From contig PLSD01000016.1 in NCBI GenBank assembly GCA_003164135.1, forward strand, positions 1 to 35,734: a stretch of 35,734 nucleotides of DNA, in the 5' to 3' direction. The translations under genes were made by a program, and so were the position numbers. The notes below the pieces were generated by a model. It was not told where the DNA came from. It did no database searches and saw only the letters and a list, made by a program, of their open reading frames with translations. Below, piece after piece: positions 7,255 to 15,067 of this stretch (position 1 is its first letter; every line of letters starts with the position of its first letter). This DNA is from Acetobacteraceae bacterium. GTDB taxonomy: Bacteria; Pseudomonadota; Alphaproteobacteria; Acetobacterales; Acetobacteraceae.

Positions 7255-7590
7255 ATGAACAATCTCTCGATTCTCGCCGTCCTCATCCTCGCCGCCGTGT
7301 TGGAAGCCGGGGGCGACGCACTCGCCCGCAGCGGTTTGCACGCCCATGCCCTGGCCACCCGCCTTGGCTTCTTTGCCACGGGCGCGGTGGTGCTGTTCAC
7401 TTACGGCATTACCGTCAACCTACCCAACTGGGATTTTGGCAAATTACTTGGTGTCTACGTCGCCTTGTTCTTCGTGGTGGCGCAGATCATCAATCTGGCG
7501 GCCTTTGGTGTCCGCCCTGGCCTGCCCATTTATTGCGGCGGCGCGCTTATAGTCTCCGGCGGATTGCTGATGACCTTCTGGAAAGCATAA
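7255..7590 (+). CDS. small four-helix membrane protein, SMR/EamA-like
   Basis: This 111-residue, very hydrophobic protein has four predicted transmembrane segments: about residues 5-20, 28-50, 57-78 and 85-107. The first helix reads LAAVLEAGGDALARSGL, resembling the Glu-bearing first helix of small multidrug resistance proteins. The last helices (RPGLPIYCGGALIVSGGLL) recall the end of SMR or YnfA-type proteins. I do not place it in a named family with certainty. The ATG at 7255 lies just beyond the upstream terminator, so this gene may rely on a promoter within or after the hairpin, or on read-through. It converges with the glutamine amidotransferase gene, 3 bp away on the other strand. Confidence 0.6.
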   Translation: MNNLSILAVLILAAVLEAGGDALARSGLHAHALATRLGFFATGAVVLFTYGITVNLPNWDFGKLLGVYVALFFVVAQIINLAAFGVRPGLPIYCGGALIVSGGLLMTFWKA

Positions 7591-7593
7591 GCG

Positions 7594-8325
7594 TTAGGCT
7601 GTTTCCTGCCCTTCGGAAACTTCCTCCGAAATGGCAAGGAAATTCGAAATAATCCGATACGCCACGCTCTGCAACGCGCCAATTTGCGCATCGATCTCCG
7701 CCAGCATGGCCGGCAACGCAGCGGGGCCTTTAACGGCTTCCAGCGCAGTGGCATATTCGGGTAAGGTGCTCCACTCCTGCGCCGTGGTCTCGGTCAGCTC
7801 AGCATGAAACTGCAACCCATAAGCATGGTTGCCAACGGCAAAGCCTTGCACGTGGCACCCCGGGCTGGTGGCAATCAGCCGGGCGCCGGGTGGTAGCTCA
7901 CTAACTTCAGCGCCATGCCATTGGAAGCAGGTCAACAACTCCGGCAAATCGGCAAACAGCGGCACCGCCCCGAGTTGCCGAACCTGGCTCATTCCCACTT
8001 CCGGCGCGCCGGTCATCAGGCCTACTTTCCCGCCCATGGCCTCGGCCAGCAACTGCGCGCCAAAGCACATGCCCAGATACGGCTTACCAGCGGAGACCCA
8101 GGCGCGAATGGCGGTTTTTTCGTCAACCAGCCAGGGGTGGGCAGCTTCTTCCCACACATCCATCGGGCCACCCATTACCAGCAAAATATCATAATCCTGC
8201 AATGGCGGAATAACCTCGCCTGCATCAAGCTCTACTTGATGCAGGCTGTGTCCGTGGGCCGCGATCACGTCGCGAAAGCTACCAGGATGCTCGATGGAAA
8301 TATGCTGAAAAACCAAAATTTTCAA
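7594..8325 (-). CDS. class I glutamine amidotransferase-like protein
   Basis: This 243-residue protein has a complete class I (triad) glutaminase domain. The nucleophile is C87 in GMCFGAQLLAEAMGG, with H174 and E176 in LQFHAELTE, and an oxyanion loop MGGPMDVWEE at 51-60. The layout is that of stand-alone GMP-synthase-type GATases of unknown partner, which either transfer ammonia to a second enzyme or hydrolyse gamma-glutamyl compounds. It is the last gene on the minus strand after the permease-ferredoxin-M24 operon, separated from it by 93 bp containing a hairpin. It converges with the small membrane protein gene. With a gamma-glutamyl ligase encoded 3 kb away, a role as gamma-glutamyl hydrolase is conceivable. 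However, the active-site motif is not the PuuD type, so this remains a guess. Confidence 0.82.
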   Translation of the reverse strand: MKILVFQHISIEHPGSFRDVIAAHGHSLHQVELDAGEVIPPLQDYDILLVMGGPMDVWEEAAHPWLVDEKTAIRAWVSAGKPYLGMCFGAQLLAEAMGGKVGLMTGAPEVGMSQVRQLGAVPLFADLPELLTCFQWHGAEVSELPPGARLIATSPGCHVQGFAVGNHAYGLQFHAELTETTAQEWSTLPEYATALEAVKGPAALPAMLAEIDAQIGALQSVAYRIISNFLAISEEVSEGQETA

Positions 8326-8357
8326 TGTCTGTATAGCCTGTTTGCTAAAGTCATGCG

Positions 8358-8396
8358 CTCACCCGGACAGGTTGCGGCGCCTCTTGTCCGGGTGAG
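8358..8396 (-). terminator. 12-bp hairpin between the M24 gene and the amidotransferase gene
   Basis: CTCACCCGGACA (8358-8369) and its exact complement (8385-8396) enclose a 15-nt loop, 22 bp after the M24 stop codon on the minus strand. No adjacent T-run is present on either strand. It could be a factor-dependent terminator or an mRNA-stabilising 3' end that separates expression of the amidotransferase from the upstream operon. Confidence 0.5.
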
Positions 8397-8418
8397 ATCA
8401 TCTTAGTCAAATGCGACG

Positions 8419-9114
8419 CTAAACGAAATAGCTGTCGTCGAGCAACATATCCTCAAAAAACGCGCCATACCCGCCATCCGGATGCCGGATATGAATTTCC
8501 AGCACCCACAGCAGCGGTGATGGCTTAAAGTCAACATCCGCCAGCGGCCCATCGTAAATCGCCGCATGCGGAAAATCCGAGAGCCTATGGCCGGAGAGGT
8601 CCATGTTCAACTCCCAGCCCATCACCTGCGCTTCCTCCACCGCGAATTCATACAGCGCCTTGCCGCTCTTGCCGGAGTTCTCCCATTCATGCCGCACGGT
8701 ATGGAACAGCCCCTTTGCATCGGCCGCGCATTTCTTCTTCATCGCATCATGGCCGACCACAAAACTATCGCCGCCATCACCCTCCCAATCCTCCCACACC
8801 GGGCCAATATCAATGAAAAATATGTCATTCTCGCCCAGCACGATTCCAGGGTCGGATTCCGCGCCGAACGTCTTCAGCGTATTGGTACCAAAACGCACAT
8901 AAACATCGTGCCAGCCGCGCACCATGTCCTTGGCGGCGAGAATCTCCTTGGCCATCGCCACGGCATCTTCCTCCACCATGCCGGACTTCACAGCGGCGGC
9001 AATTTCATGAATCGCCGCGCGCGTCTTGCCGCGCATCGCCAGCATCTGCTCCTTGGTGAAGGCCGGCCCAACACCCTCCAGCTCGGTCTGTTTGTCTTCA
9101 AGCACAGCACTCAT
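8419..9114 (-). CDS. M24 family metallopeptidase, single-domain
   Basis: This 231-residue protein has the pita-bread fold of M24 enzymes (methionine aminopeptidase, aminopeptidase P, creatinase). All five dinuclear-metal ligands can be placed: D102 (FIDIGP), D113, H176 (LSGHRL), E206 (LEIHI) and E221 (FFEDML). D102 and D113 have the usual 11-residue separation. It is much shorter than prolidase or creatinase because the N-terminal creatinase domain is missing. It is not an obvious methionine aminopeptidase either. The substrate may be a dipeptide or an N-substituted amino acid brought in by the permease of the same operon. Its ATG overlaps the ferredoxin stop by 4 bp (ATGA), showing coupling. 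The function beyond hydrolase is not determinable. Confidence 0.85.
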   Translation of the reverse strand: MSAVLEDKQTELEGVGPAFTKEQMLAMRGKTRAAIHEIAAAVKSGMVEEDAVAMAKEILAAKDMVRGWHDVYVRFGTNTLKTFGAESDPGIVLGENDIFFIDIGPVWEDWEGDGGDSFVVGHDAMKKKCAADAKGLFHTVRHEWENSGKSGKALYEFAVEEAQVMGWELNMDLSGHRLSDFPHAAIYDGPLADVDFKPSPLLWVLEIHIRHPDGGYGAFFEDMLLDDSYFV

Positions 9115-9449
9115 GTCGTGGTCTCCTTTTGCGGGGTACGAATGGGGAGCGGGTCGGGCGTTATGCGCAGCCCGCTCAAGGTTTCATCAAGGGTGATCTG
9201 GCAGGCCAGGCGGTTACGCGCGCTCCCTTCCTTCAGGTAATGCAACAGCCGGACCTCTGAATCTTTAGGCGGTACCAGCAAGTCATAGAACTCCGCGTCA
9301 ACCAGAACCCGGCAGGCACCGCACATGCCACGTCCCTTGCACACGCTTTGCAACTTCCGCTCCGCCCGCTGCATCGCGGCCAGCAGCGTCTCGCCTGCCG
9401 CGGCGGGGACAATCTCCCCGCCGGCCAGGATAACAATCGGCTCAGGCAT
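9111..9449 (-). CDS. 2Fe-2S ferredoxin, adrenodoxin-type spacing
   Basis: This 112-residue protein reads from ATG at 9449 (MPEPIVILAGG). The open frame extends upstream to 9521 but would run far into the permease gene. The cluster ligands are C-x5-C-x2-C (VCKGRGMCGACRV) plus a distal Cys in LACQ, the pattern of a beta-grasp 2Fe-2S ferredoxin. It should be a soluble one-electron carrier. It overlaps the permease by 8 bp upstream and the M24 gene by 4 bp downstream, so it is made from the same mRNA. Ferredoxins of this type normally serve an oxygenase, P450 or dehydrogenase, yet no such enzyme or ferredoxin reductase is encoded here. The partner must be elsewhere, or the operon uses the ferredoxin in an unusual way. 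Confidence 0.88.
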   Translation of the reverse strand: MPEPIVILAGGEIVPAAAGETLLAAMQRAERKLQSVCKGRGMCGACRVLVDAEFYDLLVPPKDSEVRLLHYLKEGSARNRLACQITLDETLSGLRITPDPLPIRTPQKETTT

Positions 9450-10839
9450 CCTGCGCCAGTTCGGGGAACCCGCGGCTGGCAACCACCAGGCGATGATTCT
9501 GGAAGGCAATCCAGATACCACCCAGGATGAAATAGGCCCCGAACATATAAGGGAAATATCTCACCGGCGCCGCCGGCACCGGGTACACGCTGCCAATGGT
9601 CGGCACCAACAGCAGGATGAGCGACGCCGCCGCAATCACAATATGCATCGGCTTCAGCTCGCCCAGAGATTTCACATAAAGCGGCGCGGCGACGCTAACG
9701 AGGATATAGGCGACGATGAACCCAAAAGCCGCGAGCGTACCGGCATCGTTGAACATATCGCCCACCGTCATGCCTTTGAGGGCGCAGAAGGTGGGCAGGC
9801 CAAACGAGAGTGCGCCCATTATCAGCACCGCGACATGCGGCGTTTCGTTCACACGGTGCGAGTCGGCCGTGAATTTATGGAACAGACCTTGCTGCCCCAT
9901 GATGTAGATCACCCGCGCCCCGGCATTGAGGCAGGAGAGGTTGAGCGCAAAAAAGCTGACCATGGCGCAGGCTGAAAGCGGGGCCGCCAGCCAGGGCATG
10001 TGCACCAGCCCAGCAATGGTGTTCAGCGGTGCGCTAAGCTGGTCCAGCGTCGTGGAATAACCATGTGTTGCCAGCACTTCCACGTAGGTGACGAACACGA
10101 AGAATACGCCGGCGATGATCAGGCTGAGCATCACCGCCCAGGGGATGGATTTGAGCGGGTTGCGCGCCTCGTCACCAAAAGCGGTGCAGGATTCAAAGCC
10201 AACCAGCGAGAACACCGCGACCACGACACCAAGGCCGAGATTGCCCATGTTGAAGCTGCTCGGCGCAAACTGCACCGTATCCACCGTGAAGCCATGCACG
10301 CCAAGCGCCACCAGGCAGAGCAGCGTGATCAGCAACATGGAAGCGCCTTCCAGGATCAGCATCACTTTCGCGGAAACGGCGACGTTCTTCCAGGCGCAGA
10401 AGCCGGAAATGCCGACGCACACAACAAACAGCGGCACCGCCGGGCAATTCACGCCCACCATGCCCAGCAGCGTCTGCGCGAAGGTGGTAAAACCCGTGGC
10501 GCCGGCAATGGAAATGCCGAGATACGACCAGATAAGCGCCCAGCCGCCCAGCCCGCCCGTAACATTACCCAGGCCCTTACAAATATACTGGTACATCGAG
10601 CCCGACCCCGCGAAGCGCGAGGCGAACTGGTTGAGATTGAGCGCCACAAACAGCAGCATAACGGTGCCAAGCCCGTAGGAGAGCCAGCTCCAATTCCCGG
10701 TCGTGGCAAACATCAGTGGCACGATCAACGCCGCCGTCATGGTCGGCGAGATCAGGGCAATACCCTGGGCCAGCAATTCCAGCGGGCCGAGGGCGTCCTT
10801 CTTCAAGCTACGCAGGGGTAGAATGGGCGGTGCGGTCAT
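9442..10839 (-). CDS. APC-family amino acid/amine permease
   Basis: This 465-residue membrane protein has about 12 helices, with APC landmarks ALISPTMTAALIVP in helix 1, GSGSMYQYICKGLGN in the helix 3 region, and VGFESCTAFGDEARNPLKSI after helix 6. It is distantly similar to the other permease in the window (same family, clearly different sequence). An AAGGA ribosome site lies 9-13 nt before the ATG. It is first in the minus-strand operon with the ferredoxin and M24 peptidase, and transcribed divergently from the MocR regulator. The substrate, and probably the inducer sensed by the regulator, is likely an amino acid or amine whose identity is unknown. Confidence 0.88.
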   Translation of the reverse strand: MTAPPILPLRSLKKDALGPLELLAQGIALISPTMTAALIVPLMFATTGNWSWLSYGLGTVMLLFVALNLNQFASRFAGSGSMYQYICKGLGNVTGGLGGWALIWSYLGISIAGATGFTTFAQTLLGMVGVNCPAVPLFVVCVGISGFCAWKNVAVSAKVMLILEGASMLLITLLCLVALGVHGFTVDTVQFAPSSFNMGNLGLGVVVAVFSLVGFESCTAFGDEARNPLKSIPWAVMLSLIIAGVFFVFVTYVEVLATHGYSTTLDQLSAPLNTIAGLVHMPWLAAPLSACAMVSFFALNLSCLNAGARVIYIMGQQGLFHKFTADSHRVNETPHVAVLIMGALSFGLPTFCALKGMTVGDMFNDAGTLAAFGFIVAYILVSVAAPLYVKSLGELKPMHIVIAAASLILLLVPTIGSVYPVPAAPVRYFPYMFGAYFILGGIWIAFQNHRLVVASRGFPELAQDA

Positions 10840-10891
10840 CGCGGCAATCCTTCTCGTCCATGCCGTTGGTTGCGGCGGGGTTCAGAAAATT

Positions 10892-11002
10892 CTGGATTGC
10901 TGTGTGGTGCTGGAATTCTTTTTAAAGACTTGTATGCAGTCTTCATTATGCGCATCATGGGTTAGCTGGAACATCCAGTTTTATATTTCACACTGGTCCA
11001 GA
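10892..11002. promoter_or_regulatory. MocR regulatory region with CTGG/CCAG dyads
   Basis: The 175-bp divergent region contains CTGGA-ACA-TCCAG (10966-10978) and CTGG-T-CCAG (10993-11001), 25 bp apart centre to centre. Two further CTGGA half-sites lie at 10892 and 10910. MocR-type regulators typically bind repeated CTGG-containing half-sites near their own start, so these are the likely operators; this is inference. A separate dyad AAGACT-N7-AGTCTT lies at 10925-10943. The nearest site ends 13 bp before the regulator's ATG, suggesting autoregulation. Confidence 0.5.
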
Positions 11003-11014
11003 TGGAGTGAGAAC

Positions 11015-12475
11015 ATGCTGCGCCCCTGGGATCTGCGCATCGAGCTGGACCGCGAGGCGGCGGTCCCGGCCTATCTGCAAATCGCTCACACCATCATGGA
11101 GGCCATAAGGCGCGGGCGGCTCCCCCCGGGCAGCGCCCTGCCAGGCACGCGCGACCTCGCGGCCCTGGTCGGCGTCAACCGCAAAACCGTCCAGCAATCC
11201 TACGAGGAACTCATTGCCCAAGGCTGGCTGACCACCGAGGCTAAACGCGGAACTTTTGTTTCCGCCTTGCTGCCTCTGGTTGAAACCCAAGCCGCCAGCA
11301 AAACCCCAAGTGCCGCCAGCGCCAATTTCCAGCTCCGCCGCACCGCCCCCAACCTGCCCTATGTCCCAGTGCCACCCGGCACCCTCCAATTCGACGACGG
11401 CGCCCCCGACACCCGCCTCATGCCTGCCGCCCTGGTTGCCCGCGCCTACCGCCGCGCCTTGCTGGAAGGCTCCCGCCGCAATCGCCTCGGCTATGGTGAC
11501 CCGCGCGGCAGCCTGGTGTTACGCCAAGCGGTGGCGGACATGCTGAATGCGGACCGTGGCCTCAACTGCACGGCGGACAACATCTGCATCACCCGCGGCA
11601 GCCAGATGGGCATCTACCTCGCCGCCCGCCTGCTGGCCCAGGCTGGGGACACGGTGGTGGTCGAAGCACTCAGCTACCCCCCGGCGCGCGAGGCTTTCCA
11701 GGCCGCCGGCGCCTCCATCGTCTCGGTCGGGCTCGACGAATCGGGCATGAAGATCGACGAGTTGGAAGCCTGTTGCCGCACGCACCGCGTGCGCGCCGTG
11801 TATGTCACGCCGCACCACCAATTCCCCACCACCGTGGTCATGCCGCCGGAGCGGCGCATCCGCCTGCTGGCCCTGGCCGAGCAATACAATTTTGCCATCG
11901 TGGAAGACGACTACGACCACGAATTCCACTTCACCCACCGCCCCATGCTGCCCCTGGCGAGCGAGCACGGCTGGGGCCGGGTGCTGTACATCGGCTCGCT
12001 CTCCAAGCTGCTCTCGCCCTCCTTGCGCATCGGCTACATCGCCGGCGCCGAGGCAGTGGTGCAGCGAGCCGCCGCCGAGATCATGCTCATCGACCGCCAG
12101 GGTGACCCGGTGACCGAGGCCGCCGCGGCCGAAATCATGACCTCCGGCGCGTTGAAAAGCCACACGCGCAAAGTCCTGCGCATCTACGCGCAACGGCGCG
12201 AATGTCTGGCGGAAGCGCTTACGGAAAAACTCGGCGGCATTGTCGACGTCACGCTGCCGCAAGGCGGTTTGGCCCTCTGGGTGAACTTTGCCGCGAACAT
12301 TGACCTGGGGGCGCTGGCGGGCGCGATGCAGGCCAACAAGGTTGGCCTAACCTCCGGCCAGGCATTCGCCACCAATGGCTACAAAACCAATGGCGCGCGG
12401 CTGGGCTTCGGCAGCATGAACGAGGCGGAGCTGCGCGACGCCGTTGGCCGCCTGAGCCGAGTGTTCCGGCCGTGA
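11015..12475 (+). CDS. MocR/GabR-family regulator (GntR wHTH fused to aminotransferase domain)
   Basis: This 486-residue protein has an N-terminal GntR winged helix (about 14-80: PAYLQIAHTIMEAIRRGRLP, then LPGTRDLAALVGVNRKTVQQ), a linker, and a class I aminotransferase fold (about 125-486). The PLP lysine is K331 in GSLSKLLSPSLRIGY; EDDYDHEF and the TPHHQFPT loop are typical of the family. The start at 11015 is supported by GGAG at 11004-11007; the open frame from 10703 would run through the divergent permease. MocR proteins use PLP plus an amino acid or amine as effector, controlling a divergent transporter or catabolic operon. Here the permease-ferredoxin-M24 operon is the expected target. 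The effector is unknown. Confidence 0.92.
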   Translation: MLRPWDLRIELDREAAVPAYLQIAHTIMEAIRRGRLPPGSALPGTRDLAALVGVNRKTVQQSYEELIAQGWLTTEAKRGTFVSALLPLVETQAASKTPSAASANFQLRRTAPNLPYVPVPPGTLQFDDGAPDTRLMPAALVARAYRRALLEGSRRNRLGYGDPRGSLVLRQAVADMLNADRGLNCTADNICITRGSQMGIYLAARLLAQAGDTVVVEALSYPPAREAFQAAGASIVSVGLDESGMKIDELEACCRTHRVRAVYVTPHHQFPTTVVMPPERRIRLLALAEQYNFAIVEDDYDHEFHFTHRPMLPLASEHGWGRVLYIGSLSKLLSPSLRIGYIAGAEAVVQRAAAEIMLIDRQGDPVTEAAAAEIMTSGALKSHTRKVLRIYAQRRECLAEALTEKLGGIVDVTLPQGGLALWVNFAANIDLGALAGAMQANKVGLTSGQAFATNGYKTNGARLGFGSMNEAELRDAVGRLSRVFRP

Positions 12476-12527
12476 GGGCAATTTAACGAAGATTAAGAAA
12501 ATTTTTTACTTTGGGCGAGGGAAGTCG

Positions 12528-12542
12528 TGTAAAATCTTTACA
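12528..12542. promoter_or_regulatory. TGTAAA-N3-TTTACA dyad in the aceA promoter region
   Basis: A perfect 6-bp inverted repeat (12528-12533 with 12537-12542) sits in an A+T-rich stretch 122 bp before the aceA start. It may be the operator of a glyoxylate-shunt regulator. It resembles, but does not match, the TTTGCAAA sites of short-chain acyl-CoA regulators of the RamB/PccR kind. Confidence 0.4.
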
Positions 12543-12663
12543 ATATTACACTTTATTTTCAAAAAATATGGCTGTTTTGCCCTTTTGCCATCTCCCTTTT
12601 TTCACAATCCGTCGCTATTTGGTGCATCGCAACACGGCCCCCAACTTGTAACGGAAGATTCAC

Positions 12664-14259
12664 ATGTCGTATCAAGACCACGTTTCGAAGCTGACCCAGC
12701 TCATCCAGAGCAAGAACGGCACCTGGGACGGTATCAACGCCGAATCCGTGGAGCGGATGCGGCTGCAGAACCGCTTCCATACCGGTTTGGACATTGCCAA
12801 GTACACCGCCGGCATTATGCGCGCGGACATGGCGGCCTATGACGCCGACTCGGCGAACTACACCCAGTCGCTCGGCGCCTGGCACGGGTTTATCGCCCAG
12901 CAGCAGATCATTTCCGTGAAGAAGCATTTTGGCAGCACCAAGCGCCGCTATATCTACCTGTCCGGCTGGATGGTTGCCGCTTTGCGCTCCGACTTCGGCC
13001 CGCTGCCGGACCAGTCTATGCATGAGAAGACCTCCGTGCCGGCGCTGATCGAGGAGATCTACACCTTCCTGCGCCAGGCCGATGCCCGCGAACTCGGCAT
13101 GATGTTCCGCGAACTCGACGCCGCGCGCGGCGCTGGGGACCTTGCCAAGCAGAAGGCATTGCAGACGAAGATCGACAATTACGAGACCCATGTTGTGCCC
13201 ATCATCGCCGATATCGACGCTGGCTTTGGTAACGCGGAAGCGACCTACCTGCTCGCCAAGAAGATGATCGAAGCCGGTGCTTGCGCGCTGCAGATTGAGA
13301 ACCAGGTGTCCGACGAGAAGCAGTGCGGCCACCAGGATGGCAAGGTGACCGTGCCGCATGAGGACTTCCTCGCGAAAGTGCGGGCCTGCCGCTATGCGTT
13401 CATGGAACTTGGCGTGGAGAACGGCATCATCGTGACCCGTACCGACTCGCTCGGCGCTGGTCTGACCAAGCAGATTGCGGTTTCCCACACCCCTGGCGAT
13501 CTGGGTGACCAGTACAACTCCTTCCTCGACTGTGAAGAAGTGGCGCCTGGCGATGCGCGCAATGGCGATGTCATCATCAACCGCAATGGCAAGCTGCTGC
13601 GTCCCAAGCGTCTGCCTTCCAACCTGTTCCAGTTCCGCGCCGGTACCGGTGAGGACCGCTGCGTGCTCGACTCCATCACCTCGCTCCAGAACGGCGCTGA
13701 TCTGCTCTGGATCGAAACCGAGAAGCCGCATGTGGAACAGATCGCCGGCATGATGGACCGTATCCGCGCCGTGGTTCCCAACGCCAAGCTGGTTTACAAC
13801 AATTCACCGTCCTTCAACTGGACGCTGAATTTCCGCCAGCAGGTGTATGATGCGATGAAGGCCGAGGGCAAGGATGTTGCCGCGTATGATCGCGCCAGAC
13901 TGATGAGCGTTGAGTATGACGCGACCCCGCTGGGCGTTGAGGCTGACGAGCGTATCCGCACCTTCCAGGCCGATGCGGCGAAGCGCGCGGGGATTTTCCA
14001 TCATCTCATCACGCTGCCGACCTACCACACCGCGGCGCTCTCCACCGACAATCTCTCGAAAGAGTATTTTGGCGCGCAGGGCATGCTGGGTTACGTGCTG
14101 AACGTGCAGCGGCAGGAAATTCGCCAGGGTATTGCTTGCGTGAAGCACCAGAACATGTCGGGTTCCGACGTTGGTGACGACCACAAGGAATATTTTGCCG
14201 GTGAAGCGGCGCTAAAGGCTGGCGGCGCGCATAATACGATGAACCAGTTCGCCGCGTAA
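12664..14259 (+). CDS. aceA: isocitrate lyase
   Basis: This 531-residue protein splits isocitrate to succinate and glyoxylate, the first glyoxylate-shunt step needed for growth on acetate or fatty acids. Length and sequence match the long Pseudomonas-type isocitrate lyase. The catalytic Cys is C221 in DEKQCGHQDGK. Other landmarks are IIADIDAGFGNAEATY, RTDSLGAGLT, and the C-terminal YNNSPSFNW and TLPTYHTAAL segments. The ATG at 12664 has GGAAG 6 nt upstream. The gene is monocistronic: the regulator upstream ends 188 bp away and a strong terminator follows. Malate synthase is not in the window. Codon use here favours C- and G-ending highly used codons, consistent with strong expression. Confidence 0.97.
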   Translation: MSYQDHVSKLTQLIQSKNGTWDGINAESVERMRLQNRFHTGLDIAKYTAGIMRADMAAYDADSANYTQSLGAWHGFIAQQQIISVKKHFGSTKRRYIYLSGWMVAALRSDFGPLPDQSMHEKTSVPALIEEIYTFLRQADARELGMMFRELDAARGAGDLAKQKALQTKIDNYETHVVPIIADIDAGFGNAEATYLLAKKMIEAGACALQIENQVSDEKQCGHQDGKVTVPHEDFLAKVRACRYAFMELGVENGIIVTRTDSLGAGLTKQIAVSHTPGDLGDQYNSFLDCEEVAPGDARNGDVIINRNGKLLRPKRLPSNLFQFRAGTGEDRCVLDSITSLQNGADLLWIETEKPHVEQIAGMMDRIRAVVPNAKLVYNNSPSFNWTLNFRQQVYDAMKAEGKDVAAYDRARLMSVEYDATPLGVEADERIRTFQADAAKRAGIFHHLITLPTYHTAALSTDNLSKEYFGAQGMLGYVLNVQRQEIRQGIACVKHQNMSGSDVGDDHKEYFAGEAALKAGGAHNTMNQFAA

Positions 14260-14286
14260 GCGAACGGTTACCGGATTAAGTGAGGC

Positions 14287-14318
14287 GGCCCAGGGGTTTT
14301 TCCCTGGGCCGTTTTTTT
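14287..14318 (+). terminator. rho-independent terminator of aceA
   Basis: GGCCCAGGG (14287-14295) pairs with CCCTGGGCC (14302-14310) around a 6-nt loop and is followed by G and seven T, 27 bp after the aceA stop. Confidence 0.93.
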
Positions 14319-14328
14319 GTGCGGGGGG

Positions 14329-14344
14329 TGTTCCACGTGGAGCT
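14329..14344. other. parS-like palindrome
   Basis: The 16-mer TGTTCCACGTGGAGCT matches the Pseudomonas-type ParB site TGTTCCACGTGGAACA at 14 of 16 positions, with one half perfect. It lies in non-coding DNA just after the aceA terminator. Functional parS sites usually cluster near the origin; no origin-linked genes are seen here, so this may be a chance E-box-like palindrome. Confidence 0.3.
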
Positions 14345-14577
14345 ATTGTGAGGAATGTACTATAACTCACTGTTAGTATAGCTTAATTTTTTACTTGCAC
14401 CCCAATTTGTGCGGGTTTGTGTCGGAAAAGGAATGAGTTGGAGTTTGGGCGAGGCGGTTTTCGACTCAAACGGCCCTCCACAGCTTCAGTCCGACTGGCC
14501 GAGATGGGCCGGAAGGGGAAGGGCGGGTTTGGGATGAACGAGGGGAAGAAGCGGACTTCGAATCGAAATGAGACTTA

Positions 14578-14862
14578 TCACTCCCGCCCCATGCCCCAAT
14601 TCCGACCAGGATCGTTCGCCCGGTTCAGGTGGCTATTCAGGTCATTCACTGCTGTCACCTCTCCGTCTGGGTCCGACACGATGAAGTCGATCTTCCATGT
14701 GTGGGTCTCGCCTGAGTTACTAGGCAGTCGGCGGAGGCTACGGGTCAGCGTGAACCCGTCAAGCTCCATGGTCTTATTGCCGCAGGCTTTACCGAACTTG
14801 TTCTCGAACAGCACTTCAAGCTCGCCCCATCTCCACTCTTTCCGTACTTTAGTCTCAGTCAT
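14578..14862 (-). CDS. small hypothetical protein
   Basis: This 94-residue, charged and Trp-containing protein (MTETKVRKEWRWGELEVLF at the start) has no signal peptide or membrane segment. The composition is that of a real soluble protein, unlike the Ser/Arg-rich frame on the other strand. A GGAG lies about 10 nt upstream of the ATG. I do not recognise a family. It stands alone in an otherwise non-coding 800-bp stretch between aceA and the PAS-GGDEF-EAL gene. Local base composition is lower in GC than the neighbours, hinting at acquired DNA. Confidence 0.45.
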   Translation of the reverse strand: MTETKVRKEWRWGELEVLFENKFGKACGNKTMELDGFTLTRSLRRLPSNSGETHTWKIDFIVSDPDGEVTAVNDLNSHLNRANDPGRNWGMGRE

Positions 14863-14997
14863 TGGCGTCTAGCTCCATTAAGGTCTACCCAGCCAGAGGC
14901 ATTTCCGTCTTTTGTATAGAAGCTCTGTTGGCAAACCCCCAATGAGCGGTCCAATTCATATGTAGTTACCATCGCCCCCTTGAGCGATGATCCCATC

Positions 14998-15025
14998 GTC
15001 AGGCTGCCAGCCGCGGCTGCCTGAC
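14998..15025 (-). terminator. weak hairpin after the GGDEF-EAL gene
   Basis: GTCAGGC (14998-15004) and GCCTGAC (15019-15025) form a perfect 7-bp stem enclosing a self-complementary core, 43 bp beyond the stop codon at 15068. No clear T-run follows, so its role as terminator is tentative. Confidence 0.3.
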
Positions 15026-15067
15026 AATCCGGCCATCCCCGCCGGAGATCACGAGCGCCACGCGCTC

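Noticed and set aside
12559..13731. 390-codon minus-strand frame opposite aceA
   Set aside because: Antisense shadow of isocitrate lyase.
14417..14872. 151-codon plus-strand frame
   Set aside because: Ser/Arg-rich shadow of the better 94-codon frame on the minus strand.
14873..15067. IS6-like end (CTCTGTTGGCAAA) near 14921-14933
   Set aside because: Only a loose resemblance to an IS6 terminal repeat and no transposase fragment nearby.
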